Of a stretch of DNA of 64,000 bases, positions 52,721-60,660 are shown in pieces. Source of the stretch: DSWT01 sp035420085 (GTDB lineage Bacteria; Chloroflexota; Anaerolineae; B4-G1; SLSP01); contig DAOLUH010000016.1 in the NCBI GenBank assembly GCA_035420085.1, positions 1 through 64,000 of the forward strand, written 5' to 3'. The notes under the pieces were generated by a model. The model saw only the letters and a list, made by a program, of their open reading frames with translations, did not search any database and was not told the origin of the DNA. A program made the position numbers and the translations under genes. The first letter of the stretch is position 1; every line of letters starts with the position of its first letter.

Positions 52721-54892
52721 TTACGAGAAGACGAGCAGCTCATGGTCCGTGATGGCGGGGAGTTCGACGGTGGCCTGACCGTCGGCCATGTGAACAGGCA
52801 GCTTGAGCGTGCTCACCTGTAATGAAACGTGCTGCGGCTTAAAACCGTCGTCCAGCCGCAAGGTGATCCGTATCGGCCCGACGGGCAACACCTCTTCAAT
52901 GTAGCCGGGCCAGGCGCGGCAGGCGCTCAGGTTGACGATGTGAAGAATGAAGCGCCCCTCTTGGCGATAGAGGTGACAATCGAGGTAACCCGGCCCCTCG
53001 ACGGTGAGGGGGAGAGCATCGCGCGCCGCCCAACGGACAGCGTTTGCCAGCAGGTCGCCATGATCTGGCAGATGTTGGCGGCCATAACAACGATCAATGT
53101 CGGCTGCGAAGTAGACGATGCGCCCACCGGCAGGGTGCTCACGCACAACAATGGCCGGGATATCCGTCCGCGGTTCGTGCATCCAACTGAACTCCGGCGG
53201 GTAGATGGGGAACGCGGGGATGTGGGTAGCGAGTACATCCACGCCGGCATCCAGCGTGATGCCTTCCAGTGTGCCGCCAAAGGCGACGATGTCGGTTTCG
53301 TCGAATCCCGCCAGGATACGATGCCGGGGTGTATCCCCTGCGGCACTCGCCGCCTGGTTCAGCTCCGGCAGCAGACGCAGGTACGTATGCGCCGCATAGT
53401 TCTCCCAATTCGATGTGTGCTCGCCTGCCACACCGTAGCGTTTGCCGGTACGGTCAATGCCGAGTAGATTGTCCAACGCCGGTCGGGGGCGTGGATCCCC
53501 CCAGGCATCGAAGCTGCCGCTGCGTCCGGTGACGACGAGGTTGCCGCCATTGGCGACGAAGGCATGGAGCGCGTTGGCCTGCGCGACGGTCAGCGCGGCG
53601 AGATCGGGCAGGATCAGCACAGCGAAACGCCTGGCATCCCGTGCGATGTGATCAGCGTGGACGGGCAGGTAGGGGATGCGCGCCCGCGTCAGCGCCAGGG
53701 AGAAGCCCTGCCAGGGCAACTGTACCCTTTCCCGAACATCATCGCGCCCGTAAAAGTCAATGTTTTCCTGCGACCACAGCATACCCACGTTGGCGACCGG
53801 CTCGCGGTCGTAGAGGTAGGCTTCGTTGGCGGCGTGCCACCGCATGAGCGGCTCAACCGTGGAGAACTGCCGCCGGTCGTCCTGGCGCGCGCCGATGTGA
53901 TGCCACCACGGCGAGATACTCCCCGCAAAACCATCGAGCATCCAGTAGCGCGTCTCCCGGGGTGGATTGGCAGCCTTGCGGAAGGTGTGCTCGCCCCGCA
54001 CGTAGGTCGCCATACTCTCCGGGACCAATTTATCCCATCCTAATACCCCGTGCAGCAGCTTGCCGCTCAACCCGTTCTGCTCAAAACCGGTGAATTCATC
54101 CCGTGATTGTTGATCGCTCATCATCATCTGCGACCGTGCGGCGACTTCCTTGAGATCGCAGAAGGCAAGATGCGAGCGCATAGGATTTCCATGGATCATA
54201 CCGAGCCAGAGACAGTCAGGGCCGCCGCGCGCCCGAGTTGTGCGGTTGTTCAGCTCCCAGTTTGCTATCCGGCAGCGATAGCTCCACGTGATCCACTGCC
54301 GGTAAACCGGATTGTCCCAGTTGGCGACGGCAGGCAGCGCATGGCCGGTGTCCTCACGGAACTTCCGTTGGCACGACTCGCATTGGCAGATGCAATCACG
54401 GCCTGCGCCGGTCCAGCTATTGTCGGTGAACCCGTCAGGATGATACAGGTCAATGATTTCGCGCAGGACATTGGGCAGATAGACTTTGTAATAGTCACTG
54501 TTAACACACGTAAGGTAGTGATCGCCCACGCGATAGGGATCTCCGGTCGCATCCACCACAAACCAGTCGGGATGCATCCGGTAAAAGCGCTCGTCAACGC
54601 GATTTGAGTCCATCCGCGCCAGCACGGTCAGCCCTTCGGCGCGAGCAAGGGCCACAATCTCGCCGAACAAGTCGCGGTCGCCCAAAGACGCGGCGCGATA
54701 GTGCAGCGCAAAGCGACTCGGGTAGAAAGCAACAATGCCGCCCGCGTTGACGATGACCCCCTGAACGGCAGTACGCCGCCAGTAATCACGCCACCACGTG
54801 GCATCATAATCGAGCGGGTCCAATTCGTTCAAATTCGTCTGCCCCCAACGTCGGGTGCGTGTATACCAGGGTCTATGTTGTTGCGCGCTCAT
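52721..54892 (-). CDS. GHL6/GH42-like glycoside hydrolase
   Basis: A 723-residue cytosolic protein. The first 330 residues are a barrel of the hypothetical glycosyl hydrolase 6 type (FYPSRFALHYRAASLGDRDL, LTVLARMDSNRVDERFY and WFVVDATGDPYRVGDHYLTC, quoted separately). A trimerisation-like alpha-beta domain follows (about 380-600: VLILPDLAALTVAQANALHAF, GRIVYFAADIDRCYG), then a C-terminal beta domain. This layout is that of beta-galactosidase-like enzymes. No Glu pair can be assigned safely; D-rich segments such as GFTDNSWTG may be catalytic. The start ATG at 54892 follows GGGGGAA. It is divergent from the GH2 gene. Substrate unknown. Confidence 0.7.
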   Translation of the reverse strand: MSAQQHRPWYTRTRRWGQTNLNELDPLDYDATWWRDYWRRTAVQGVIVNAGGIVAFYPSRFALHYRAASLGDRDLFGEIVALARAEGLTVLARMDSNRVDERFYRMHPDWFVVDATGDPYRVGDHYLTCVNSDYYKVYLPNVLREIIDLYHPDGFTDNSWTGAGRDCICQCESCQRKFREDTGHALPAVANWDNPVYRQWITWSYRCRIANWELNNRTTRARGGPDCLWLGMIHGNPMRSHLAFCDLKEVAARSQMMMSDQQSRDEFTGFEQNGLSGKLLHGVLGWDKLVPESMATYVRGEHTFRKAANPPRETRYWMLDGFAGSISPWWHHIGARQDDRRQFSTVEPLMRWHAANEAYLYDREPVANVGMLWSQENIDFYGRDDVRERVQLPWQGFSLALTRARIPYLPVHADHIARDARRFAVLILPDLAALTVAQANALHAFVANGGNLVVTGRSGSFDAWGDPRPRPALDNLLGIDRTGKRYGVAGEHTSNWENYAAHTYLRLLPELNQAASAAGDTPRHRILAGFDETDIVAFGGTLEGITLDAGVDVLATHIPAFPIYPPEFSWMHEPRTDIPAIVVREHPAGGRIVYFAADIDRCYGRQHLPDHGDLLANAVRWAARDALPLTVEGPGYLDCHLYRQEGRFILHIVNLSACRAWPGYIEEVLPVGPIRITLRLDDGFKPQHVSLQVSTLKLPVHMADGQATVELPAITDHELLVFS

Positions 54893-54923
54893 CGGTTCCC
54901 CCAGAAGATTTGCTTGGATTGGC

Positions 54924-54996
54924 TGTATAGTACTACAAATTCCCACAGGCAAAAATCATTTTCACATTTTGTAATTCCTTAAAAGCTCACTATACT
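54924..54996. promoter_or_regulatory. divergent promoters of the glycosidase gene pair
   Basis: Minus strand: TTGCCT (54947-54952), 17 bases, TATACA (54924-54929), for the GHL6-like gene. Plus strand: TTGTAA (54969-54974), 16 bases, TATACT (54991-54996), for the GH2 gene. No palindrome like the LacI operator is seen between them. Confidence 0.5.
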
Positions 54997-55036
54997 TCAC
55001 GCACAATGCATCATTTCCACTTCTCAGGAGGTAACT

Positions 55037-57367
55037 ATGCAACGGCAGTGTTTTGATAAGCAATGGCGTTTCCACTTTGGCGATCCGCACGAGTGGTGGG
55101 GGCACGTTGGCGATGTTTCCACCTGGCGTGTGGTGGATCTGCCCCACGATTGGAGCATCGAGCTGGAGCGCGACGCGGCGAATCCGAGCGGGGCGTCCGG
55201 CGGTTTCTTCGAGATGGGGCGTGGGTGGTATCACAAGACCTTCGATGCGCCGGAGACGTGGCGCGGGAAGAAGGTATTCGTCGAATTCGAAGGCGTCTAC
55301 ATGAACGCCGAGGTGTGGCTCAACGGGACGCTGCTGGGCCGCCACCCTTACGGTTACACCAGCTTCGTGTATGATCTCACGCCGTACCTCAACGTGGGCG
55401 GGGAGAACGTGCTGCGCGTGATGGTGGATAACAGCCACCAGCGCAACAGCCGGTGGTATTCCGGCTCCGGCATCTACCGTTATGTGTGGCTGATGGTCGC
55501 CGATCCGGTTCACGTGGTCGAGTGGGGCGTCTACGTCACCACGCCGGACGTTTCGCCGGAGAGCGCGCGGGTCCACGTAGAAACGTCGGTGGTGAATGGC
55601 ACGGCGCAAGCCTGCGACGCCGTCGTCCGTACGAGCATCGTCGCGCCCGATGGCGCGGTGGCCGGCACGGCGGAAACCAACGCGGCGCTCGATCCGGGCG
55701 GCGCGGTCGTCTACGCGCAGGATGTGACCGTGGCGCAGCCGGCGTTGTGGTCGCCGGAAACGCCGTCTCTGTACTGGCTGGAAACGGTGGTGATGGCGGG
55801 CGACCGGATTGTGGACACCGCCACGACGCCGTTCGGCATCCGCAGCCTGCACTTCGACGCGCAGACGGGCTTCCTGCTCAACGGGCAGCCTACACTCCTC
55901 AAGGGCGGCTGCGTGCATCACGATAACGGTGTGATGGGGGCGGCGGCCTATCCCCGCTCGGAGGAGCGCAAGGTTGAAGTCCTCAAGGCCAGCGGCTTCA
56001 ACGCGATCCGCTGCGCGCACAATCCGCCCTCGCCCGCGTTCTTGGATGCGTGTGACCGGCTGGGGATGTTGGTGATTGACGAAGCCTTCGACTGTTGGCG
56101 CGTGGGCAAGAATCCCGGCGACTATCACGCCAGCTTCGACGATTGGTGGCAGCGCGATCTCGACAGTATGCTCTACCGCGACCGCAATCATCCGAGCGTC
56201 ATCATGTGGAGCATCGGCAACGAAGTCCACGAGCGCGCCGGAGAATCGAACGGCGTGGCGCTGGCGCGGATGCTGGCCGATCACGTGCGGGCGGTGGACC
56301 CGACACGCCCCGTCACCGCCGCGATCAACGGCTCGCACAACGCCTGGCCGTGGGAGCAGACCGACCCCGTGTTCGCCGCGCTGGATGTCGGCGGCTACAA
56401 CTACCAGCACGGCCAGTATCGCCCCGACCACGAGCGGCTTCCGCAACGGGTGATGTACGGTTCGGAGTCCACAGCGAAGGAGGCTTTCGAGCACTGGATG
56501 GACGTGCTGGATTTGCCCTACGTCATCGGCGACTTCGTCTGGACGTCGCTGGATTACCTGGGCGAGGCCGGCATCGGGCGGACGTTCTTCGAGGACGAGC
56601 CGTTCACCTTCCTTGGCACGTATCCGTGGAACCAGGCCAATTGCGGCGACCTCGATCTGTGCGGCTTCAAGCGCCCGCAATCCTACTACCGCGACGTGCT
56701 GTGGGGGAGCGGCGACCCGCTCTACATCGCCGTGCATTACCCCGTCCCCGCAGGCAAAACGCAGAAGACCACCTACTGGGGTTGGCCGGACGTGGATGCA
56801 AACTGGACTTGGCCGGGCCGCGAGGGCGAGACGTTCCAGGTGGACGTCTACTCCGCGTGCGAGCAAGTCGAGCTGTTCCTCAACGGCGCGTCACTCGGCG
56901 TGCAACCGACCACGCGTGAGGAGCGGTTCACGGCGACGTTCTCCGTTCCCTACGCGCCCGGCGCGCTCAAGGCGGTAGGATACACCGGCGGGCGACCGGT
57001 TGCGGAGCGCGAACTCTGCACTGTTGGCGCGCCAACCGGCATCCGGCTCACGCCCGACCGTGATTGGCTCAAGGCTGAGGCCGGCGATCTCAGCTTTGTC
57101 ACCGTCGAGGTGGTGGACGCGGAGGGGCGAATGCATCCCCACGCCGATCACCCGATCTTCTTCACCGTGATGGGCGCAGGGACGTTAGCCGCCGTCGGCA
57201 ACGGCAACCCGGCCAGCGAGGAAGCCTACCAGGGCAACCAACGCCACGCCTATCGCGGGCGCTGTCTGGCGGTGGTGAAGGCGAACGACGCGCCGGGCGA
57301 AATCCGCTTGCGCGCCCAGGCCGACGGGTTGGAGGCGGCGGAGGTTGTCATCCAGGTAGGCGGCTGA
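55037..57367 (+). CDS. GH2 glycoside hydrolase (beta-galactosidase type)
   Basis: A 776-residue cytosolic glycosidase. The jelly-roll N-terminal domain (WRVVDLPHDWSIE, FEGVYMNAEVWLNG), the immunoglobulin-like domain and the barrel (from about 285) are in order. Acid/base E396 lies in WSIGNEVHER, and nucleophile E477 in MYGSESTAKEAF. C-terminal immunoglobulin-like domains (DUF4982-like and Big-type) follow. This is the shorter GH2 beta-galactosidase group rather than LacZ. Beta-galactosidase is the commonest activity; a xylan side-chain target is possible in this context. GGAGG lies eight bases before ATG. Confidence 0.88.
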   Translation: MQRQCFDKQWRFHFGDPHEWWGHVGDVSTWRVVDLPHDWSIELERDAANPSGASGGFFEMGRGWYHKTFDAPETWRGKKVFVEFEGVYMNAEVWLNGTLLGRHPYGYTSFVYDLTPYLNVGGENVLRVMVDNSHQRNSRWYSGSGIYRYVWLMVADPVHVVEWGVYVTTPDVSPESARVHVETSVVNGTAQACDAVVRTSIVAPDGAVAGTAETNAALDPGGAVVYAQDVTVAQPALWSPETPSLYWLETVVMAGDRIVDTATTPFGIRSLHFDAQTGFLLNGQPTLLKGGCVHHDNGVMGAAAYPRSEERKVEVLKASGFNAIRCAHNPPSPAFLDACDRLGMLVIDEAFDCWRVGKNPGDYHASFDDWWQRDLDSMLYRDRNHPSVIMWSIGNEVHERAGESNGVALARMLADHVRAVDPTRPVTAAINGSHNAWPWEQTDPVFAALDVGGYNYQHGQYRPDHERLPQRVMYGSESTAKEAFEHWMDVLDLPYVIGDFVWTSLDYLGEAGIGRTFFEDEPFTFLGTYPWNQANCGDLDLCGFKRPQSYYRDVLWGSGDPLYIAVHYPVPAGKTQKTTYWGWPDVDANWTWPGREGETFQVDVYSACEQVELFLNGASLGVQPTTREERFTATFSVPYAPGALKAVGYTGGRPVAERELCTVGAPTGIRLTPDRDWLKAEAGDLSFVTVEVVDAEGRMHPHADHPIFFTVMGAGTLAAVGNGNPASEEAYQGNQRHAYRGRCLAVVKANDAPGEIRLRAQADGLEAAEVVIQVGG

Positions 57368-57391
57368 CTGACTCTTGCTGTTCAGTTGCTT

Positions 57392-57475
57392 CCGCTGGAT
57401 CACAATCCAGCGGCGGATTATGATCCGCCACAAGCATGATATGAGGTAGCATGGCCCCGCTGTAACAGCGGGGCC
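57392..57475. repeat. three hairpins between convergent genes
   Basis: CCGCTGGAT/ATCCAGCGG (57392-57413, loop CACA), GGCGGAT/ATCCGCC (57412-57429, loop TATG) and GGCCCCGCTG/CAGCGGGGCC (57453-57475, loop TAA). They share bases and cannot all form at once. The last is the best candidate for a two-way terminator. No gene in 57368-57493. Confidence 0.7.
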
Positions 57476-57493
57476 GTGTCATGGTATGAAAAA

Positions 57494-57826
57494 TCAGACC
57501 AGGTTTGCCAACCGCAGCAGCCGATCAGAATAGTTGCGCGCTTGCAGCGCCAACAGTTCGCGCGGCGCAGTCTGCGGCCACAGTTTGCGCCACAACAACA
57601 ATTCACGTTGGAGCGGGGCCAAATCCAGGAGCAGGGCAGGCGGGACGTGCGCGGCGCTCCATTCGATGAATAAGGCCGCTTCGCGCAGCAGTTGCCCGAC
57701 CAATTCGTCATACTGCGGAGAAGTCGCCCGCGAGGAAATCCGCGCCAGCGTCGAAGCCAGATTGCCGATCTGCTGCCGCCAATCCAGATGCATAAAACGT
57801 TCCCGGAACTGGGGTGAGTTTGTCAT
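57494..57826 (-). CDS. hypothetical helical protein
   Basis: A 110-residue all-helical protein rich in L, R and A with no recognisable motif. It begins within the stop of the DUF5674 gene (ATGA overlap) and ends near the hairpins at 57392-57475. The gene pair is conserved enough to look translationally coupled, and a small regulatory or toxin-antitoxin role is possible but unsupported. Confidence 0.5.
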   Translation of the reverse strand: MTNSPQFRERFMHLDWRQQIGNLASTLARISSRATSPQYDELVGQLLREAALFIEWSAAHVPPALLLDLAPLQRELLLWRKLWPQTAPRELLALQARNYSDRLLRLANLV

Positions 57827-58164
57827 GCTTCCACCTCAAACGCTTGCCGCACAATGGCCTCAATCCACGCGCGGAGCGCCGGATCCTGGACTTCCATAGA
57901 ACGGTTATTCTGTTTTGGACGAATGTTGATCAAAGATTCAAAGCCAACTTCGCGTTCCAGCGGATACCAATCTGCGCCCCAAATGTCAGCTTGTCGGCTG
58001 CCATCCTCCAACCATGCCTGTTCGCAATCGGCATAAAGATCTCCACCGCCGGCCAAAATGCCTCGTTCTACATCCACCGCCAGTTTAACCAGCGTCTCGC
58101 CAAAGGCTTCACACATTTGGGTCAATTGCTCTGGGGTTACACGTTCTCGGATAATCAAAATCAT
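57823..58164 (-). CDS. DUF5674 family protein
   Basis: A 113-residue protein matching the DUF5674 pattern: IRERVTPEQLTQM at the start, KLAVDVERGILAGGGDLYADCE (about 30-51), EDGSRQADIWGADWYPL and FESLINIRPKQNNRSMEV, with the Trp-Gly-Ala-Asp-Trp core near 63. Function unknown. Its ATG has AAGGAG five bases upstream and lies 15 bases past the stop of the dehydrogenase gene, so it probably shares that transcript. It overlaps the next gene by four bases. Confidence 0.75.
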   Translation of the reverse strand: MILIIRERVTPEQLTQMCEAFGETLVKLAVDVERGILAGGGDLYADCEQAWLEDGSRQADIWGADWYPLEREVGFESLINIRPKQNNRSMEVQDPALRAWIEAIVRQAFEVEA

Positions 58165-58178
58165 ACTGACTCCTTTAC

Positions 58179-59447
58179 TCATACATTTAGGATGATCGTC
58201 AGATCGCCATTGACGGCGGCTTTTAGGATCGGCCCCATATACGCATCCACCATCTCCGCCGTGAGCGGGACGGGCATGTTCTGCAACTTCATCTTGAGCT
58301 GCGGGTCTTTGGCGGCGACGAGCGCCCGTTCGATGTGGGCCGGGGTGAAGCCGGGGACTTCGGCGAGCCGCGTGGGGAAGCCGATGCGCCGGGCAAAAGC
58401 GAACATCGCTTCGGCCACGGCGACACCCAAATCGCGCCCGTGGAGGCGGCTCACGTCGCCGGTGGTCAAGCCGGCGTCCGCGTAGAGACGGGCCAGCGTC
58501 CGCAGTGGCGTTTCGATGGCCGGGGCGAAAAAGACGGTGTAGTAGGGGTTCATCAGCGCGCAGGCGCGTCCGTGGCTGAGGATGTCCACGAGCGAGAAGC
58601 TGGTGAGGTGCCCGCCGTTCGTCCCGCCGAGCATGATGGCGTAGCCGCCCAGGTCGGTCGCCAGGCACAGGGCCTCGCGGGCCTCGGCGTCCTGCGGATG
58701 TTCCAGCGCGCGCGGCAGGTCATTCACCACCAGGCCGATGGCGGCCTCGGCGACGGCTTCGATCTGCGTGTAGGTGGGTTTGCCCACCGCGCCGTAGAGC
58801 ACTTCCAGCGCGTGGGAGATGCCGTCCAGCGCGCCGTCGGCAGTGAGGGCGGGGGGCGCGCCGTAGGTCACGGTGTAGTCGAAGACGGGGGCGACGGGGA
58901 CGATGGCGTCATCCACGATGAGCTTCTTCTGGCCAGTCGCCGTGTCGGTGATGTTGGCGTATTTGGTGAGGTGCGCGGCGGAACTGGCCGCCGTCTGGAT
59001 GGCGACGTGCGGCGTGAGCGGTTTGCCGCTGGCTTGCACTGCCGCCGTCACCAACCCGGTGCCGAAGTAGTCGTCAATCTCCCCGCCGAGCGTCCGCAAG
59101 ACCTCGGCGGCTTTTGTTGCGTCAATCGTGCTGCCACCGCCGAAGCTGAGGATGACGTCGGGATCGAGCGCCTTGAGCGCGTCGGCAATGCGGAACAAGT
59201 CCTCGCGGGGGGCGTTGGGCGCTGCGCCTGAAATTTCACCCGCCAGCGTCACGCCGGACTGCGCCAGCGTCTCGCGGATGGTCTGCACGAAGGCGTCGCT
59301 GCTGGGGAACGTGCTGCGGACCAGCACCGCGCGCTTCCCCCACGCCGCCGCAATCGCGCCGACGCGCGCGAGTACCCCAGTCCCAAAAAGATAGCGGTCG
59401 CCCTTGAATTCGTGCAACAGCGCCCGCGCTTGTGCAAATTTTGGCAT
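58179..59447 (-). CDS. iron-containing alcohol dehydrogenase
   Basis: A 422-residue group III alcohol dehydrogenase. The N-terminal NAD(P)-binding region has LSFGGGSTIDATKAAE (100-115), and the metal ligands are D208 and H212 in ALDGISHALE, H280 in NGGHLTSF and H292 in ILSHGRAC; all four are present. The family includes lactaldehyde reductase (FucO), and a FucI-like isomerase lies 2 kb downstream, so reduction of a lactaldehyde from a deoxy-sugar or pentose is a fair guess. It begins just after the divergent repeat-rich gap and is followed by the DUF5674 pair. Confidence 0.9.
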   Translation of the reverse strand: MPKFAQARALLHEFKGDRYLFGTGVLARVGAIAAAWGKRAVLVRSTFPSSDAFVQTIRETLAQSGVTLAGEISGAAPNAPREDLFRIADALKALDPDVILSFGGGSTIDATKAAEVLRTLGGEIDDYFGTGLVTAAVQASGKPLTPHVAIQTAASSAAHLTKYANITDTATGQKKLIVDDAIVPVAPVFDYTVTYGAPPALTADGALDGISHALEVLYGAVGKPTYTQIEAVAEAAIGLVVNDLPRALEHPQDAEAREALCLATDLGGYAIMLGGTNGGHLTSFSLVDILSHGRACALMNPYYTVFFAPAIETPLRTLARLYADAGLTTGDVSRLHGRDLGVAVAEAMFAFARRIGFPTRLAEVPGFTPAHIERALVAAKDPQLKMKLQNMPVPLTAEMVDAYMGPILKAAVNGDLTIILNV

Positions 59448-59459
59448 GTGAACCTCCGG

Positions 59460-59576
59460 TAAGTCGGATAGTCGTTAGTCGGGTAGTCAGTAGTCGGATA
59501 GGCATAGGGTACACCAAAGGGGGAGTTTTTCAAGGTGCGGTGACCCTTGCGAAGGTTCGGAAACCTTCGCAAGGGT
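59460..59576. repeat. TAGTCG repeats and perfect 15-bp hairpin
   Basis: 59460-59505 contains about four loose copies of AGTCGGATAGTCGTT, the same family as 71-99. 59543-59576 is ACCCTTGCGAAGGTT, loop CGGA and its exact complement. The hairpin precedes the promoter of the 91-residue gene and may end transcription in either direction. Nothing else is seen in 59448-59590. Confidence 0.7.
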
Positions 59577-59590
59577 TCTTCGATAGCTCG

Positions 59591-59640
59591 TTGACAATTA
59601 TCGAATTACGTGGTATTATCCGATTCGATATATATCAAAT
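59591..59640 (+). promoter_or_regulatory. strong promoter with palindrome, likely ArsR operator
   Basis: TTGACA (59591-59596), 17 bases, TATTAT (59614-59619). An 18-bp near-palindrome ATTCGATATATATCAAAT (59623-59640) covers the expected start. ArsR-type repressors bind such AT-rich palindromes at the start point, and the operon encodes one, so autorepression is likely. Confidence 0.7.
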
Positions 59641-59713
59641 AAAATTCACGAAGTCTAGTTGAATGTTTGCTCGTTGCGAGGCCGGCGACGAGCGACAAGC
59701 AAGGAGGTTGATC

Positions 59714-59989
59714 ATGGATAACAGAATGTTGGCGCAGAATTTCCAGGATGAATTCGATGCCATTCTCGCGTCGGACATACCCGACATTGACAAGCTGGCG
59801 TGGGCGTTCGGGCGGATCACGGATGACATCATCGGCTATGCCCGCCAGGAGATCGAGGTGGCAACGGCGCTGCACGACCAGGACGCCAAAATCCGGGTGC
59901 AGATCAAGCGGGATACGCTGAAGCACGCGCGGTCCGTTTTTGCGATGAACTATCTGCGGATCACAGGCAGGAGTGCGTGGGATGAATGA
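59714..59989 (+). CDS. hypothetical 91-residue helical protein, ArsR operon
   Basis: A small, mostly helical protein with acidic N-terminus (FQDEFDAILASDIPDIDKL) and a basic tail (RDTLKHARSVFAMNYLRI). No known family is recognised. AAGGAGG lies six bases before the ATG. It overlaps the start of the regulator gene by eight bases and shares its strong promoter, so it is probably co-regulated and may modulate the regulator or be its target. There are no cysteines for metal binding. Confidence 0.55.
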   Translation: MDNRMLAQNFQDEFDAILASDIPDIDKLAWAFGRITDDIIGYARQEIEVATALHDQDAKIRVQIKRDTLKHARSVFAMNYLRITGRSAWDE

Positions 59990-60596
59990 GAAAACGACGT
60001 CAACGCTCACGCCTGAGCAAAATCTCGAGGCGCGGGCGGAGCTTTTCAAGGCGCTTGGACATCCGGTGCGGCTGCTGATTCTGAATCTGATCAGGATCAA
60101 GCCCCGGCATGGCGAGGAACTGGCGACGATCCTCTCGCTCAACCCGGCGACGGTGTCGCATCATCTGGGCAAGCTCAGCGACGTGGGGCTGCTGCAAGCG
60201 GAGAAGGACCAGTACTACCAGGTCTATTCCCTGGCGGGTGCGGTGCTGGACAAGCCGTTGCGCGATGTGGTGTTTATGCCGCAGGCGGGCATCACCGCGC
60301 AGGTGCAGGAAGACGCCTATCGCCAGAAAGTGCTGCGGACGTTCTTCAAGTTCGGGCGTCTCAAGGCGATTCCGGCGCAGCTCAAGAAGTTCATGATCGT
60401 GCTGGAGCGTGTGGCGGAGGAGTTCGAGCCGGGGCGCACGTACACCGAGCGCGAGGTCAATCAGGTGCTCGTCGAGTTCAACGATGACGTGGCGACGCTG
60501 CGGCGCGGCCTCGTGGATGCCGGTTTGCTGGAACGCGAGAACAGCATCTACTGGCGGGTGATGGATGCCGAAACAGAGGAACCGCAAGGTGTATAG
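59982..60596 (+). CDS. ArsR-type regulator with DUF2087 domain
   Basis: A 204-residue DNA-binding protein. Residues 15-90 are an ArsR-like winged helix (ALGHPVRLLILNLI, ILSLNPATVSHHLGKLSDVGLL). Residues 120-195 match DUF2087, found fused to winged-helix regulators (RLKAIPAQLKKFMIVLERVAE, TYTEREVNQVLVEFNDDVATL). No metal-binding cysteines are visible, so it senses something other than arsenic. ATG at 59982 has AGGAG eight bases upstream. It probably represses its own operon via the palindrome at 59623-59640. The ligand and outside targets are unknown. Confidence 0.85.
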   Translation: MNEKTTSTLTPEQNLEARAELFKALGHPVRLLILNLIRIKPRHGEELATILSLNPATVSHHLGKLSDVGLLQAEKDQYYQVYSLAGAVLDKPLRDVVFMPQAGITAQVQEDAYRQKVLRTFFKFGRLKAIPAQLKKFMIVLERVAEEFEPGRTYTEREVNQVLVEFNDDVATLRRGLVDAGLLERENSIYWRVMDAETEEPQGV

Positions 60597-60650
60597 TGTA
60601 GTAGCGACTTTAGTCGCTTGAAAAAAACGACTGAAGTCGTTACTACACTC
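60595..60650. repeat. AGTGTAGTAACGACTTCAGTCG imperfect hairpin
   Basis: Left arm AGTGTAGTAGCGACTTTAGT and CG (60595-60616), seven A bases in the loop, right arm complementary with two mismatches (about 60629-60650). It lies between the convergent ArsR and isomerase genes, and may terminate both. The A-run on one side gives a U-run on the minus strand. Confidence 0.65.
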
Positions 60651-60660
60651 CCATTGTCCT

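Noticed and set aside
54962..56866. 634-residue minus-strand reading frame
   Set aside because: It is antisense to the GH2 gene, which has conserved catalytic residues and a good ribosome site.
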